In this document: in pieces, positions 16,718-25,625 of the stretch
Layout: each line of letters begins with the position of its first letter
Numbering within the stretch: the first letter of the stretch is position 1
Assembly: GCA_016786525.1 (NCBI GenBank)
Contig: JAEUVW010000352.1
Coordinates: 1-39,189, forward strand
DNA length: 39,189 nucleotides
Reading direction: 5' to 3'
From: Chitinophagaceae bacterium
Lineage (GTDB): Bacteria > Bacteroidota > Bacteroidia > Chitinophagales > Chitinophagaceae
Position numbers and translations under genes: made by a program
Notes under the pieces: model-generated
The model's database searches: none
What the model saw: the letters and a program-made list of their open reading frames with translations, nothing else
What the model was told of the DNA's origin: nothing

Positions 16718-18242
16718 CCCGCGTGTTTTTGGGTAAGGAAACAGAAAAAACAGTACCTCTTCCTGCAGCATCGGCAACACTGATACTACCACCATGCTGT
16801 TCGATCACATAGCGGGCATAATGCAGGCCCAGTCCATGCCCTTTGATCAAATGCTCGTTGCCATTGGGTATACGGAAAAACTTGTCAAAGATCTTTGTGC
16901 GATATTCTTTCGATATACCGGCCCCGTCATCCGTGATACGAATCAGTATCTGTGTATTGTTTTCCGTTAAGCTGACCAGTGTATTTTTTTGCCCGTATTT
17001 GAGCGCATTATCGATAATGTTGTACAAAGCCCCCTGCAGGTGCAGCTTGTCTCCATAAAAGAAAATCAGTGTGCTGCTGCTCTCAAAGGACAATTGTTTT
17101 TGTTGTTCCTGGCTGATGGACTGTTGCTGTTGCACCAGTTGCCGGAGCAGTTCATGCATTGAAAATTGTTCTTTTTGGAAAGCGATGCGTCCTTCTTCCA
17201 GCCGCGCATTGTTCAGCACATTGGCAACCAGCATTTCCAGGCGTTTCATTTCCCATGTGGCGATCTCCAGGTACTCTTTTGTTTTCTGCGGATCAGCGTT
17301 TATGTCAAAATGGGTAAAAGCTTCCAGTGCGAGCTGGGCTGTGGTTACCGGTGTTTTCAGCTCATGCGATATGTTGCTGATGAAGTCGTTTTTCTGCTCC
17401 GTCAGTTGCAGTTGCCGCCGAACCGTTGCATAAGACAGCAGGAAGGCGATGCTGCATAGTCCCAGCATCGCGATACAGAAAGCCGTTTGCGGTAACAGGC
17501 TTTTAAAAATAAACCACTGATAATTGCCTACAGAAAAGGGGAAAAAGGATTTATTTTTAGGTGCCGGTACGATCAGCAGATCTCCGGGCTGTACTTCTTG
17601 AAGACGGTACGTCATACCCGGGTATTGGCTGTTCATCACAGATGCGAGACTCTTTTTAAACGCAGCAGTATCTATTGTCAGCCGCAGCACATCACCCTCC
17701 AGGCCGGAAAGGATATTGATAATACCCGACTTGATGATCCCCTCTTCAGGGCTGGAAGAAGAATCGGAAACAAAGACGGATTTGGATACAGCACCATCAG
17801 GCAGCACATCAATGCGCATCTCTGTCTTTTGATTCGTATGGTTGACCACAGAGGCGCTGTCGCTGCTGTAGTTCATTTCGTGCCGCATCAGGACTGTTCT
17901 TTTCGCATTACCTGTCTGCTGAAAATGCTGCTCTGCCGCCCAGGCAGAAGGGTATTGGGCAGCAAGTGCCGACACATCTGCGCTGTCGTTAAGTACAAGT
18001 AAACTATCACCTGCGGACAATACACTATCGCTGATATTTTGTGCCGTAAGGTATTTGGCCTTAAAGGCCTGGTCGAAGTATACAGCCATCTTCAGATCAA
18101 ACAGGGCTTTCAGTTTATGCTTCAGCGCCAGTTGCTCTTCGCCGTATTGTACATACAGCCAGCGCAGCGTAAAGCCGGCCAGCATCAGAAAGCTGATTCC
18201 CATCAAAAACGCAAGGGTGCGCAGGCGTCGCTTTTTGTGCAT
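16707..18242 (-). CDS. Membrane sensor histidine kinase
   Basis: The product is 511 residues. TM1 lies at about 9-30, a periplasmic sensor region of some 215 residues follows, then TM2 at about 249-272. The HisKA domain has the phosphorylated H293 in SNISHELKTPV. The ATPase domain has the N box IIDNALKYG (N412), TDDGAGI (437-443) and GHGLGLHYA (468-476). The sensor region shows no family I recognise. It is co-transcribed with the overlapping response regulator and faces the GLPGLI/outer-membrane protein pair across a 142-base shared promoter region. Confidence 0.95.
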   Translation of the reverse strand: MHKKRRLRTLAFLMGISFLMLAGFTLRWLYVQYGEEQLALKHKLKALFDLKMAVYFDQAFKAKYLTAQNISDSVLSAGDSLLVLNDSADVSALAAQYPSAWAAEQHFQQTGNAKRTVLMRHEMNYSSDSASVVNHTNQKTEMRIDVLPDGAVSKSVFVSDSSSSPEEGIIKSGIINILSGLEGDVLRLTIDTAAFKKSLASVMNSQYPGMTYRLQEVQPGDLLIVPAPKNKSFFPFSVGNYQWFIFKSLLPQTAFCIAMLGLCSIAFLLSYATVRRQLQLTEQKNDFISNISHELKTPVTTAQLALEAFTHFDINADPQKTKEYLEIATWEMKRLEMLVANVLNNARLEEGRIAFQKEQFSMHELLRQLVQQQQSISQEQQKQLSFESSSTLIFFYGDKLHLQGALYNIIDNALKYGQKNTLVSLTENNTQILIRITDDGAGISKEYRTKIFDKFFRIPNGNEHLIKGHGLGLHYARYVIEQHGGSISVADAAGRGTVFSVSLPKNTRDEY

Positions 18243-18285
18243 ATACTCCCACTTCTATTTCGTACAAAGAAAAGCATTTCTGAAA

Positions 18286-18337
18286 CCTGGCTTACTACCC
18301 TTAACCTTAATTAACCTTAATTGGGCCTGGCTTAACC
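18286..18337 (+). promoter_or_regulatory. Candidate response-regulator operator (tandem TTAACC repeats)
   Basis: TTAACCTTAA occurs twice head to tail (18301-18310 and 18311-18320), and a third TTAACC lies at 18332-18337. A separate direct repeat, CCTGGCTTA, occurs at 18286-18294 and exactly 40 bases later at 18326-18334. The third TTAACC sits 21 bases before the -7 box at 18359, where a -33 element would be, but no TTTG is present. This is the layout expected for an activator-dependent promoter. Confidence 0.55.
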
Positions 18338-18358
18338 GCAGCGACTTCTCCTGCTTTC

Positions 18359-18366
18359 TACTTTTG
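18359..18366 (+). promoter_or_regulatory. -7 promoter box of the GLPGLI gene
   Basis: TACTTTTG matches TAnnTTTG perfectly and ends 18 bases before the ATG at 18385. The -33 region has no TTTG and is instead covered by a TTAACC repeat. Confidence 0.6.
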
Positions 18367-18384
18367 GCCAAAAGAAAACAGGAT

Positions 18385-19146
18385 ATGATAACAGGGCTAT
18401 TATTATCGTTGACGATGCTTGCCGTTGCTGCAGACACAAATGCTACCGGCACTAAAGGAACCATACAATATGAAATGGTAAGCAGCTTAAACCTGAACCT
18501 GGAGGATATACCCGGTGATCTGGCGGCAATACTGCCCAAAGAACATAAGTCGGCTATGGTATTGTATTTCACCGAAACAAGTTCGCTGTACGAAAACCTG
18601 GGAAAACCTGAAAAGGAAAGCTCGGCGTTTTCTTCGTCCAGTGAAAACACCACGATCAGGTTTGAGCTCAGTACGGGTGGTGATGAAGAAAAAACATATA
18701 CCGATCTGGCGACAGGGCGCACGGTAGAGCAAAAGGATTTTATGGGCAAAAAATTCCTGGTCAGCAGTACTGGGGATAAACCCAAATGGAAGATCAGCGG
18801 CCGTCAGAAAATGCTGCTGGGCTACCCTTTACAGGAAGCGATAGATATCTCGGGTAAAGACACCGTCATTGCATGGTTCACCACTCAAATACCCGTATCC
18901 GCCGGACCTATGGGTATCAATGGGTTACCCGGGCTTGTATTGGAGGCATCTGTAGGGAAGAATCTTACTATAACAGCCACCGCCCTTACATTCGGAGAGG
19001 ATGCCGGCCATAAAATAAAAGAGCCGACGAAAGGCAGGAAGGTAAGCCCCGAACAATTCAAGCAGATCATACAGGAAAAAGAAGAGGAGATGAAGACACA
19101 GTATGGCGGAGAAGGCGTACACATCAACAGGGTCATCGTCCGCTAA
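18385..19146 (+). CDS. GLPGLI family protein
   Basis: The 253-residue secreted protein carries the family signature as GLPGLV at residues 180-185 (NGLPGLVLEAS). A short signal peptide covers about 1-17, followed by GTIQYEMVSSLNL. The frame is open far upstream, but the ATG at 18385 is chosen because it starts the signal peptide and follows a -7 box at a fitting distance. GLPGLI proteins are Bacteroidota-specific, have no known activity, and are typically encoded beside an outer-membrane beta-barrel protein, as here (68-base gap). The divergent kinase/regulator pair is the likely controller. Confidence 0.9.
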   Translation: MITGLLLSLTMLAVAADTNATGTKGTIQYEMVSSLNLNLEDIPGDLAAILPKEHKSAMVLYFTETSSLYENLGKPEKESSAFSSSSENTTIRFELSTGGDEEKTYTDLATGRTVEQKDFMGKKFLVSSTGDKPKWKISGRQKMLLGYPLQEAIDISGKDTVIAWFTTQIPVSAGPMGINGLPGLVLEASVGKNLTITATALTFGEDAGHKIKEPTKGRKVSPEQFKQIIQEKEEEMKTQYGGEGVHINRVIVR

Positions 19147-19214
19147 ACAAAATGTCAGCTATTCCTCACAGTCTTTCTGCGGCCGACTGGCCTCAGCGGT
19201 AAAGCTATACGCTC

Positions 19215-21935
19215 ATGAAAACAAAATTACTCCTCTTATTAATGACCATGCACTTGTCCGGAACGGCAGCTGTTGTTACCGGCAGGATTTTTGACAACAA
19301 AGGTGTGCCCTTATCCGGTGTCTCCGTCTCATTGCTGTACCCGTCAGACTCTACGCTGGCTACATTTGCCATCACCAATAAGGAAGGTCTGTTTACCATC
19401 AGGGAAGCTAATGATGATGTGTATATCCTGCAGGCGGCATTGCCCGGCTACTATACGGAGTATGAAAAAATAACCTTAACCAAAGAGGTACCCTTGAAAA
19501 CCATCCCGGCCATAGCCTTGCATAAAAACGCTGCAGAGCAAAACCTGAAAGAAGTCATCATCTCCGGTGAACGCGTCCCTGTCAGTGTAAAGGGGGATAC
19601 GGTGGAGTACAATGCCGGTTCTTTCCGGGTAAAGCCTAATGCCCCTGTAGAAGACCTGTTGCGACAGTTGCCTGGCATGCAGGTAGACGAAAAAGGAAAC
19701 ATCAAGGCTATGGGAAAAGAGGTAAAGAAAGTGTTGGTCGACGGAAAAGAATTTTTCGGAACAGACCCGAAAATCGCAACGAAGAATCTTCCGGCAGATG
19801 CCATCGATAAGGTGCAAACCTTCGGCAAGCATAGTGATGAAAGCAGCTTCTCCGGTATTGATGACGGCACACGCGATCAGACCATCAATCTCAAACTGAA
19901 GGCCGGTAAACAAAAAGGGTATTTTGGCGAAGTGAAAGCAGGAGGTGCAAGCGGAGCGCGCGGAGAAGCTGCAGCAAAAGTATTCCAGTTCCGCCCTAAA
20001 AGGCAACTTGCTGCGCTGGGTACCCTCAACAACCTCAACCAGTTCGGCTTTTCTTTTGACGATTATATCAACTTTAATGGTGGTATCGGCAACCTGGTCA
20101 ATGGCGGAGGTATGAACAATCTCGACGAGCTGCCGGTGGACTTCGGCCAGCCGGTAACCGGCAACAACACATCCGGTGCCATTGGTCTCAACTACGGGCT
20201 GGAACTGCGCCCGCAAAGCCGCTTCAACATCAACTATATTGGGAACGGCCTCTCTAAAATGCAGAACAACCAGACCAGCCTGACCAGCTACCTGCCTTCA
20301 GGAGCGGATTATCATACGGAAGAACGGGAGGGCTTCCGAAAAGACAACCTGACCAACAATGTGTCTGCAAAATGGTACAACCAGGCAGATAGTGCGAACC
20401 AGTTGATACTTGCTATCAATGCACAACAGAAAAACAATACCGGTAACAACCAGGCGTCTAGTGCCGCACTCAGTGAAGCCGATACCGTAAACAGTATACA
20501 CGAAGACAACCAGGAATCCGGATCAGCAAACAAACTCAACATGACCGGCAGCTGGGTACATAAGCTGCAGCGTTCAGGCTGGAAACTGCTGCAAAGCAAT
20601 GCCGATCTGAATTATACCAAAGAGCTCAGCCGGTACAACTGGAAAAGCAATACGCAGTTTCCCGGCAGCAATACCGAATTCTTGAACCACCAGTTCCAGG
20701 ACAATGAAACGGGACGCGGGCAGGCAAATATAGCCGTGTCCGCAGTACGCGGGCTCTGGAAAAATATTTATCTCGAACCCAGGCTCAGTCTAGCACTGCA
20801 GCAGGAGTTCCTGATCCGCACACAGGGAACCCTGATCCCCGATCGCAGGACAATAGATTCTCTGAGTCCGCAGATAGACAATAAGGCCTGGAGCCTTTCT
20901 CCCGGCCTGAGCATTAAAAACGGCAGCCAGAAGCACCAATGGAATATCGGCTTGCAGGCTAAACGCATCTGGATGAATCCTGCAGTGGGAAATGGCACGC
21001 AAAGCAATGGTGTATTTTCTTATTTACTGCCTGCTGTATTCTGGAGAAAGGAATTGCGTTCGGGTGAATCACTGGAAGTGAACTACACGACACAGACACA
21101 GTTGCCGCAGGCCCGCCAGCTGCTGCCGGTACTGTACTATTCCTCACCGCTCTCAGGCATTCGTGGCGACCTGTCTTTACAGCCGGAATACCAGCACAAT
21201 ATAAACCTGGGTTACAGGCACCACAACCAGTTTGAAATGTCCTCTGTATTTGCGGATATCAACGCCCAGTATACACAAAACAAGATCGGTACAGCGCTGA
21301 CCATTTTGCCCAACCTGGGCCGGGAAGCACAATGGATCAATATTCCTTATGCTGCCAATCTTTACTTCAACGGTACTTACAGCAGGCCCATACGCAAGCT
21401 GGGTATGGATATCAATGCCGACCTCAACGAGTCGCTGCAGCTTTCCGAAAGCCCCGTGAATGATGTGGCCAACAAGACAACCTCCTTTACGCACCAGGCT
21501 GGCCTTACGCTCAGCAACCGGAAAAGGAAGGATAAATGGAATGCGCGCCTGGGCCTAACGGTGCAAATATCAGATGCCCGCTATAGTATCAGCAGGGAAT
21601 TGAACAATGTGTTCAGCAACTATTCCGGAACAGCTTACCTCAGTTACCAACCCAATAAAAAATGGTTTTTTTCGGTGGATGCCAGGCTAAAATATTACAC
21701 CGCCCGGAGCTTCGCGGAACCTATCAGTATACCTTTGATCAGCGCAGAGCTCACCAGGTATTTCCTGAAAAACCAGCGCGCTTCCGTAACGTTCAGGATC
21801 TTTGATCTGCTGGACAAGAACCAGTCTGTTATCCGCCAGGGCCAGGGCAACTTCCTGGTACAGCAACGTTCCGATGTGCTGCAACGCTATGGTATGCTGA
21901 GCCTTAGCTACAAACTGAACAAGGTGGGTAACTAA
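19215..21935 (+). CDS. TonB-dependent-receptor-like outer-membrane beta-barrel protein
   Basis: The product is 906 residues. A signal peptide (about 1-19) is followed by a carboxypeptidase-regulatory-like domain (about 20-105, VTGRIFDNKGVPLSGVSVSL). A plug-like region (about 110-225) contains VEDLLRQLPGMQVDEKGNI and VLVDGKEFFGTDP. A long beta-barrel of the OMP_b-brl_3 type reaches the C-terminus (YGMLSLSYKL). I see no TonB box, so it may be a TonB-independent relative. It probably works with the GLPGLI protein upstream on the same transcript; peptide or metal transport has been proposed for such pairs but is not shown. It is likely regulated by the divergent two-component system. Confidence 0.92.
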   Translation: MKTKLLLLLMTMHLSGTAAVVTGRIFDNKGVPLSGVSVSLLYPSDSTLATFAITNKEGLFTIREANDDVYILQAALPGYYTEYEKITLTKEVPLKTIPAIALHKNAAEQNLKEVIISGERVPVSVKGDTVEYNAGSFRVKPNAPVEDLLRQLPGMQVDEKGNIKAMGKEVKKVLVDGKEFFGTDPKIATKNLPADAIDKVQTFGKHSDESSFSGIDDGTRDQTINLKLKAGKQKGYFGEVKAGGASGARGEAAAKVFQFRPKRQLAALGTLNNLNQFGFSFDDYINFNGGIGNLVNGGGMNNLDELPVDFGQPVTGNNTSGAIGLNYGLELRPQSRFNINYIGNGLSKMQNNQTSLTSYLPSGADYHTEEREGFRKDNLTNNVSAKWYNQADSANQLILAINAQQKNNTGNNQASSAALSEADTVNSIHEDNQESGSANKLNMTGSWVHKLQRSGWKLLQSNADLNYTKELSRYNWKSNTQFPGSNTEFLNHQFQDNETGRGQANIAVSAVRGLWKNIYLEPRLSLALQQEFLIRTQGTLIPDRRTIDSLSPQIDNKAWSLSPGLSIKNGSQKHQWNIGLQAKRIWMNPAVGNGTQSNGVFSYLLPAVFWRKELRSGESLEVNYTTQTQLPQARQLLPVLYYSSPLSGIRGDLSLQPEYQHNINLGYRHHNQFEMSSVFADINAQYTQNKIGTALTILPNLGREAQWINIPYAANLYFNGTYSRPIRKLGMDINADLNESLQLSESPVNDVANKTTSFTHQAGLTLSNRKRKDKWNARLGLTVQISDARYSISRELNNVFSNYSGTAYLSYQPNKKWFFSVDARLKYYTARSFAEPISIPLISAELTRYFLKNQRASVTFRIFDLLDKNQSVIRQGQGNFLVQQRSDVLQRYGMLSLSYKLNKVGN

Positions 21936-21985
21936 AATGAACTGCCCGCAGATTTTTCAGCGCATCAGATACCTGCGGAATGACG

Positions 21986-22002
21986 GCCCGGGTATACTCT
22001 GT
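21986..22002. repeat. 17-base exact repeat, copy 2
   Basis: This is identical to 12165-12181 (gcccgggtatactctgt). It lies in the 21936-22172 gap, which otherwise holds only a small inverted repeat (atgcc-gta-ggcat at 22091-22103) and no gene I can support. Confidence 0.4.
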
Positions 22003-22172
22003 AGCTTCAAGGTGTACATTGTAACGGGAAGCTTACTGCACCAGTGAGCAAGATCTATAGAACGGCCAGCGCGCCACACACACCGATGTCATGCCGTAGG
22101 CATCCGGCTCTGACCAGACATTTCTTCAGCGCGGCAGCGCTCTGTGGGGTGAGCGGTTGCTATAGTATTGCC

Positions 22173-23378
22173 TCAATAAAAATCAGACAGGTATGGGTAT
22201 TGCTTTTCGTACAGGGACTTTACTTTTTTCAGGATGGTATCCCGCAGCTCATCGATATTGCGGCGCTGTATCGCTGATACAAAAACGGCGTTATGATCTG
22301 TAGCATGCTGCCAGCGTTCATTCAGGTCCAGCAGCATCTCCTGTTTCACCGTAGCCGGCAGCCATTCATCAAAAGTTTTCTCTTCATACAGGTCCATCTT
22401 GTTGAAGATGGTCACAATGGGCTTATCGAAGGCTTTGATGTCCTGCAGGGTTTTGATCACTACACCCATCTGGTCTTCGTAGGCAGGATGCGAGATATCC
22501 ACCACATGCAGCAGGCAGTCTGCTTCGCGCACCTCATCCAGGGTGCTCTTAAAGCTTTCAACCAGGTGATGCGGCAGTTTGCGGATAAAACCCACGGTAT
22601 CGCTGAGCAGGAAAGGGGTCTGTTCGTACACCACCTTGCGCGTAGTCGTATCCAGTGTCGCAAACAGTTTATTTTCTGCAAACACTTCGGCTTTGCTGAT
22701 GATATTCATGAGCGTGCTCTTGCCCACGTTGGTATAACCCACCAGGGCCACACGGATGTAGGTGCCTCTTTCTTTACGCTGTGTAAATGATTGTTTATCG
22801 ATCTCGGCCAGGCGTTTTTTGAGCAGGGATATCTTGTCTTTTACGATCCTGCGGTCGGTTTCGATCTCGGTCTCACCCGGGCCACGGCTTCCGATACCGG
22901 CTCCCTGGCGCTCCAGGTGCTGCCACATCCCTTTTAGCCTGGGCAGTATATATTGATACTGCGCCAGCTCTACCTGCACTTTTGCCTGCGCCGTCTTGGC
23001 ACGCCGTGCAAAAATATCCAGGATCAGGTCGCTCCGGTCGATCACTTTAATGCCGATTGCCTTTTCGATATTGATGATCTGCGAGCCGGTCAGCTCATCG
23101 TCAAATATCGCCAGGTTAATGCCTTTGGCCTGTACATAGGTACGGATCTCTTCCAGCTTGCCCTTGCCCAGGAAAGTGCGGCTATCCGGCTTGGGTAATT
23201 TCTGTATAAAGTTCCGGTCTACCTGCGCACCGGCTGTCTCTGCGAGGAAGGCCAGCTCCAGCAGGTATTCATTCACCATGGGTTCGGTCTGGCGCTGGTG
23301 CACCAGGCCTACCAGTATCGCGCGTTCTTCTTCGTTTATTTTCTTCTGCTCGAGCAATCTTAAAGATTTTGAATGCAA
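22173..23378 (-). CDS. hflX: GTPase HflX
   Basis: This ribosome-associated GTPase splits or rescues stalled ribosomes in the species studied. The 401-residue product has an N-terminal HflX domain, the linker signature GAGIGSRGPGETEIETDRR (159-177), and the G domain with GYTNVGKST (214-222), DTVGFI (260-265) and NKMD (326-329). The reading frame contains no ATG before residue 34. The best start is TTG at 23378, or TTG at 23357, which begins nearer to family homology. No Shine-Dalgarno-like sequence is seen before either. The gene lies 50 bases downstream of the large type IX cargo gene on the same strand. Confidence 0.95.
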   Translation of the reverse strand: MHSKSLRLLEQKKINEEERAILVGLVHQRQTEPMVNEYLLELAFLAETAGAQVDRNFIQKLPKPDSRTFLGKGKLEEIRTYVQAKGINLAIFDDELTGSQIINIEKAIGIKVIDRSDLILDIFARRAKTAQAKVQVELAQYQYILPRLKGMWQHLERQGAGIGSRGPGETEIETDRRIVKDKISLLKKRLAEIDKQSFTQRKERGTYIRVALVGYTNVGKSTLMNIISKAEVFAENKLFATLDTTTRKVVYEQTPFLLSDTVGFIRKLPHHLVESFKSTLDEVREADCLLHVVDISHPAYEDQMGVVIKTLQDIKAFDKPIVTIFNKMDLYEEKTFDEWLPATVKQEMLLDLNERWQHATDHNAVFVSAIQRRNIDELRDTILKKVKSLYEKQYPYLSDFY

Positions 23379-23428
23379 ATATCGGTCATCTGTACAGATA
23401 AATGCAGTATGAACCTGAATTAAGCGAC

Positions 23429-25537
23429 TCAGCGCAGCAGGTTGATTTCTCCCTTCAGTAGTACCGGGGCCTCATTACCATCGTAGCCGCTGATCAGGTA
23501 GAAATAAGTTCCCAGCTCCTGGGGCTGCCCGTTGACCGTGCCATCCCAGGGGATCGTAATATCGGTGGTAGCAAACAGCTGCTGGCCCCAGCGGCTGTAT
23601 ACAGCAAATTCTTTCAGACGAAAATCACAGACCACATAAGGCCGGATCCTGTCGTTCCTGCCGTCACCATTGGGTGTAAAGCTGTTGGGTATCCGTACGA
23701 TAGCACTGTTATCATAAAAAACAGTGATGCTGTCCCATCCGTGGCAACCATATTCATTGACACCCGTAAGGGTAAATACCATAGTGGCAGGTGGAGAAAC
23801 TATGGTCGAGGCCGCCTGGGGATGCTCACAGTAAAGCTCCGGCGACCAGGTATAGGAAACAAGGCCGGAACCTTCCAGTAGCACCTGTTGTTCCCTGCAG
23901 CTTACGGTATTGCTTGTGGTATAGATACTGGTATGGGCAGCAGGATACTCCTTTATTTCCAGGGTATCGCCGGCACTGCAGCCCTCGGCATTCCAGCCGG
24001 TGACGACATATAGCCTGTTACCGTCAACGATCAGGATTGGGTTCGCAGGTTTTGTATCATCAAGCCCTTTAGCCGTTTGCCAGGAATACCGCACACCGCC
24101 ATTGGTACTGAGCCGTATGGTATCCCCTTTGCAGGCAATATACCGGTCGGCGGAAGCCTGTATATCAGGAACAGGAGCTGCTGCAAGCGTAAGGGTATCA
24201 AAACTGAAACAGCCGTGTGGGTCGGTTCCCCGGACAATGTAGCTGACCGGTTCACTGAAGTATAGGAAAGGGTCCGGCACATCCGGCTTGTTCAGGCCAC
24301 TGGCAGGCTGCCAGGAATACCGCGCAGCACCCAGGGCATGAAGCTGTATCCTGTCCCCCCGGCACGCAGCGTACTTTTCGGCCGAAGCCTTTATGTCCGG
24401 CGCAGGAGCGTCGCCAATCTTCACGGTGTCGTAAGCAATACAACCGTATCGATCCGTACCGCGGACAATGTAGCTAAGCGGCTTACGGTAGCGCAGTACA
24501 GGACGATCGGTATCTGCGCCGTCCAGTCCGGTATCTGGTGTCCAGGAGTACTGGTTGGCCCCGCTGGCAAACAATCGTAAGGATACATCGGGGCACAAGA
24601 GGGTATCCGGCCCAGCACTGATATGCGCTTGCCGCACTGCGATGTTTACTGTATCGGAGACAACACAGCCCCTTTTGTTGCGTCCCTGCACGATGTAGGT
24701 CTGGTTGCTGTCTGCAGTGAGCTCCGGGTTGGCCGTATATGGGTTACTAAGGCCGGTAGCAGGTGTCCACAAAAAGGTGTCTGCCCCGGAAGCATGCAGC
24801 ATCAGCTTGCTGTGGATGCAGACCGTAGTGTCCCTGGTAGCCTGCACAGACATGCTGTCAAAGTACAGCACAAGTTCCGGCCACAAGGCCGCATTGCTAT
24901 GGTCGCTTGAAGCCAGCAATACAGCCCGGTACAGGTTTTCATTCTGCAGCCTCAGGCGGAAACCGTTGTTAACACCGGAGGCCAGTATATCCTGCACCAA
25001 GAGGGTCACATCGAGACTGGTATTCCAACCCCAGCGCGCTGTCGTATAAGGGATAGCGACCCTATTGACGCCGGTGACGGAAGGCTGGGTATTCCAACGC
25101 AGCGTATGCTCATCCCAATCGCCGGTAACACGTTCTACCCATCCCGGATTGGCTTGTGGATACGGGCTGCCCGGAAAGTAATTGGTGCCCCAGCTTTCGC
25201 TGGAAGGAACGCCAAACAGGTTCAGTTCCGCCTTCACCAGGGTGGCGCACTTATCCGGTGGCAGTGTATCCATAGCGACAAAGCGAATCAGCGCCCTTTC
25301 GATTACATCGCCGCAACTTAAAGCAGCTAATGTCCAGGCCATATAATCCAGTTCCGGGTCATCGCCGAAGTTGCGGACCTCGTTTGGCTCGGTGGCACCG
25401 GCAGGAATGCATCCATATGAGATCGAAATTTTTGCATCTTCTCCCTTTACCGGTCCGGGTTTTAAGCGGATCAGCGTTTGTGCCACAGAGGTATAGCCCA
25501 CGAGCAGGCAGGAGATCATTGTAAAGATCTTTTTCAT
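23429..25537 (-). CDS. Large type IX cargo protein: DNRLRE-like domain, five PKD-like repeats, type B sorting domain
   Basis: The product is 702 residues. A signal peptide (1-20) begins at the ATG at 25537; an upstream extension of 21 codons is rejected for lack of signal character. Residues about 25-228 look like a DNRLRE-type beta-sandwich (ERALIRFVAMDTL, WDEHTLRWNTQPSV, RLQNENLYRAVLLASSDH). Five repeats of about 75 residues follow (roughly 232-305, 306-380, 381-455, 456-530, 537-608), each with a Y/F-x-W core, a GL turn, V-x-G and a GC near the end, like PKD or immunoglobulin-like adhesin modules. The C-terminal type B domain (about 613-702) has SFTPNGDGRNDR, RWGQQLF and GEINLLR. It is probably a surface adhesin or structural protein; no catalytic motif is seen. 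Confidence 0.9.
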   Translation of the reverse strand: MKKIFTMISCLLVGYTSVAQTLIRLKPGPVKGEDAKISISYGCIPAGATEPNEVRNFGDDPELDYMAWTLAALSCGDVIERALIRFVAMDTLPPDKCATLVKAELNLFGVPSSESWGTNYFPGSPYPQANPGWVERVTGDWDEHTLRWNTQPSVTGVNRVAIPYTTARWGWNTSLDVTLLVQDILASGVNNGFRLRLQNENLYRAVLLASSDHSNAALWPELVLYFDSMSVQATRDTTVCIHSKLMLHASGADTFLWTPATGLSNPYTANPELTADSNQTYIVQGRNKRGCVVSDTVNIAVRQAHISAGPDTLLCPDVSLRLFASGANQYSWTPDTGLDGADTDRPVLRYRKPLSYIVRGTDRYGCIAYDTVKIGDAPAPDIKASAEKYAACRGDRIQLHALGAARYSWQPASGLNKPDVPDPFLYFSEPVSYIVRGTDPHGCFSFDTLTLAAAPVPDIQASADRYIACKGDTIRLSTNGGVRYSWQTAKGLDDTKPANPILIVDGNRLYVVTGWNAEGCSAGDTLEIKEYPAAHTSIYTTSNTVSCREQQVLLEGSGLVSYTWSPELYCEHPQAASTIVSPPATMVFTLTGVNEYGCHGWDSITVFYDNSAIVRIPNSFTPNGDGRNDRIRPYVVCDFRLKEFAVYSRWGQQLFATTDITIPWDGTVNGQPQELGTYFYLISGYDGNEAPVLLKGEINLLR

Positions 25538-25625
25538 GAATGGGGTTTCATGAATAAAATTATACATTTTTTTAAAAAATAACGCGATGCGCTGTTGCAT
25601 GCTGAAGCTGTCATCCGCATTAACA

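Noticed and set aside
18055..18384. An N-terminal extension of the GLPGLI protein
   Set aside because: It runs through the end of the kinase gene and through the promoter and repeat region, and would bury the signal peptide.
21936..22172. Possible gene remnant between the outer-membrane protein and hflX
   Set aside because: Short open stretches on the minus strand gave no recognisable protein and stops are frequent in all frames.
23700..24850. Possible DNA tandem repeat or CRISPR-like array
   Set aside because: The periodicity is at protein level (PKD-like modules of about 75 residues); the DNA copies are diverged and there are no spacer-repeat units.
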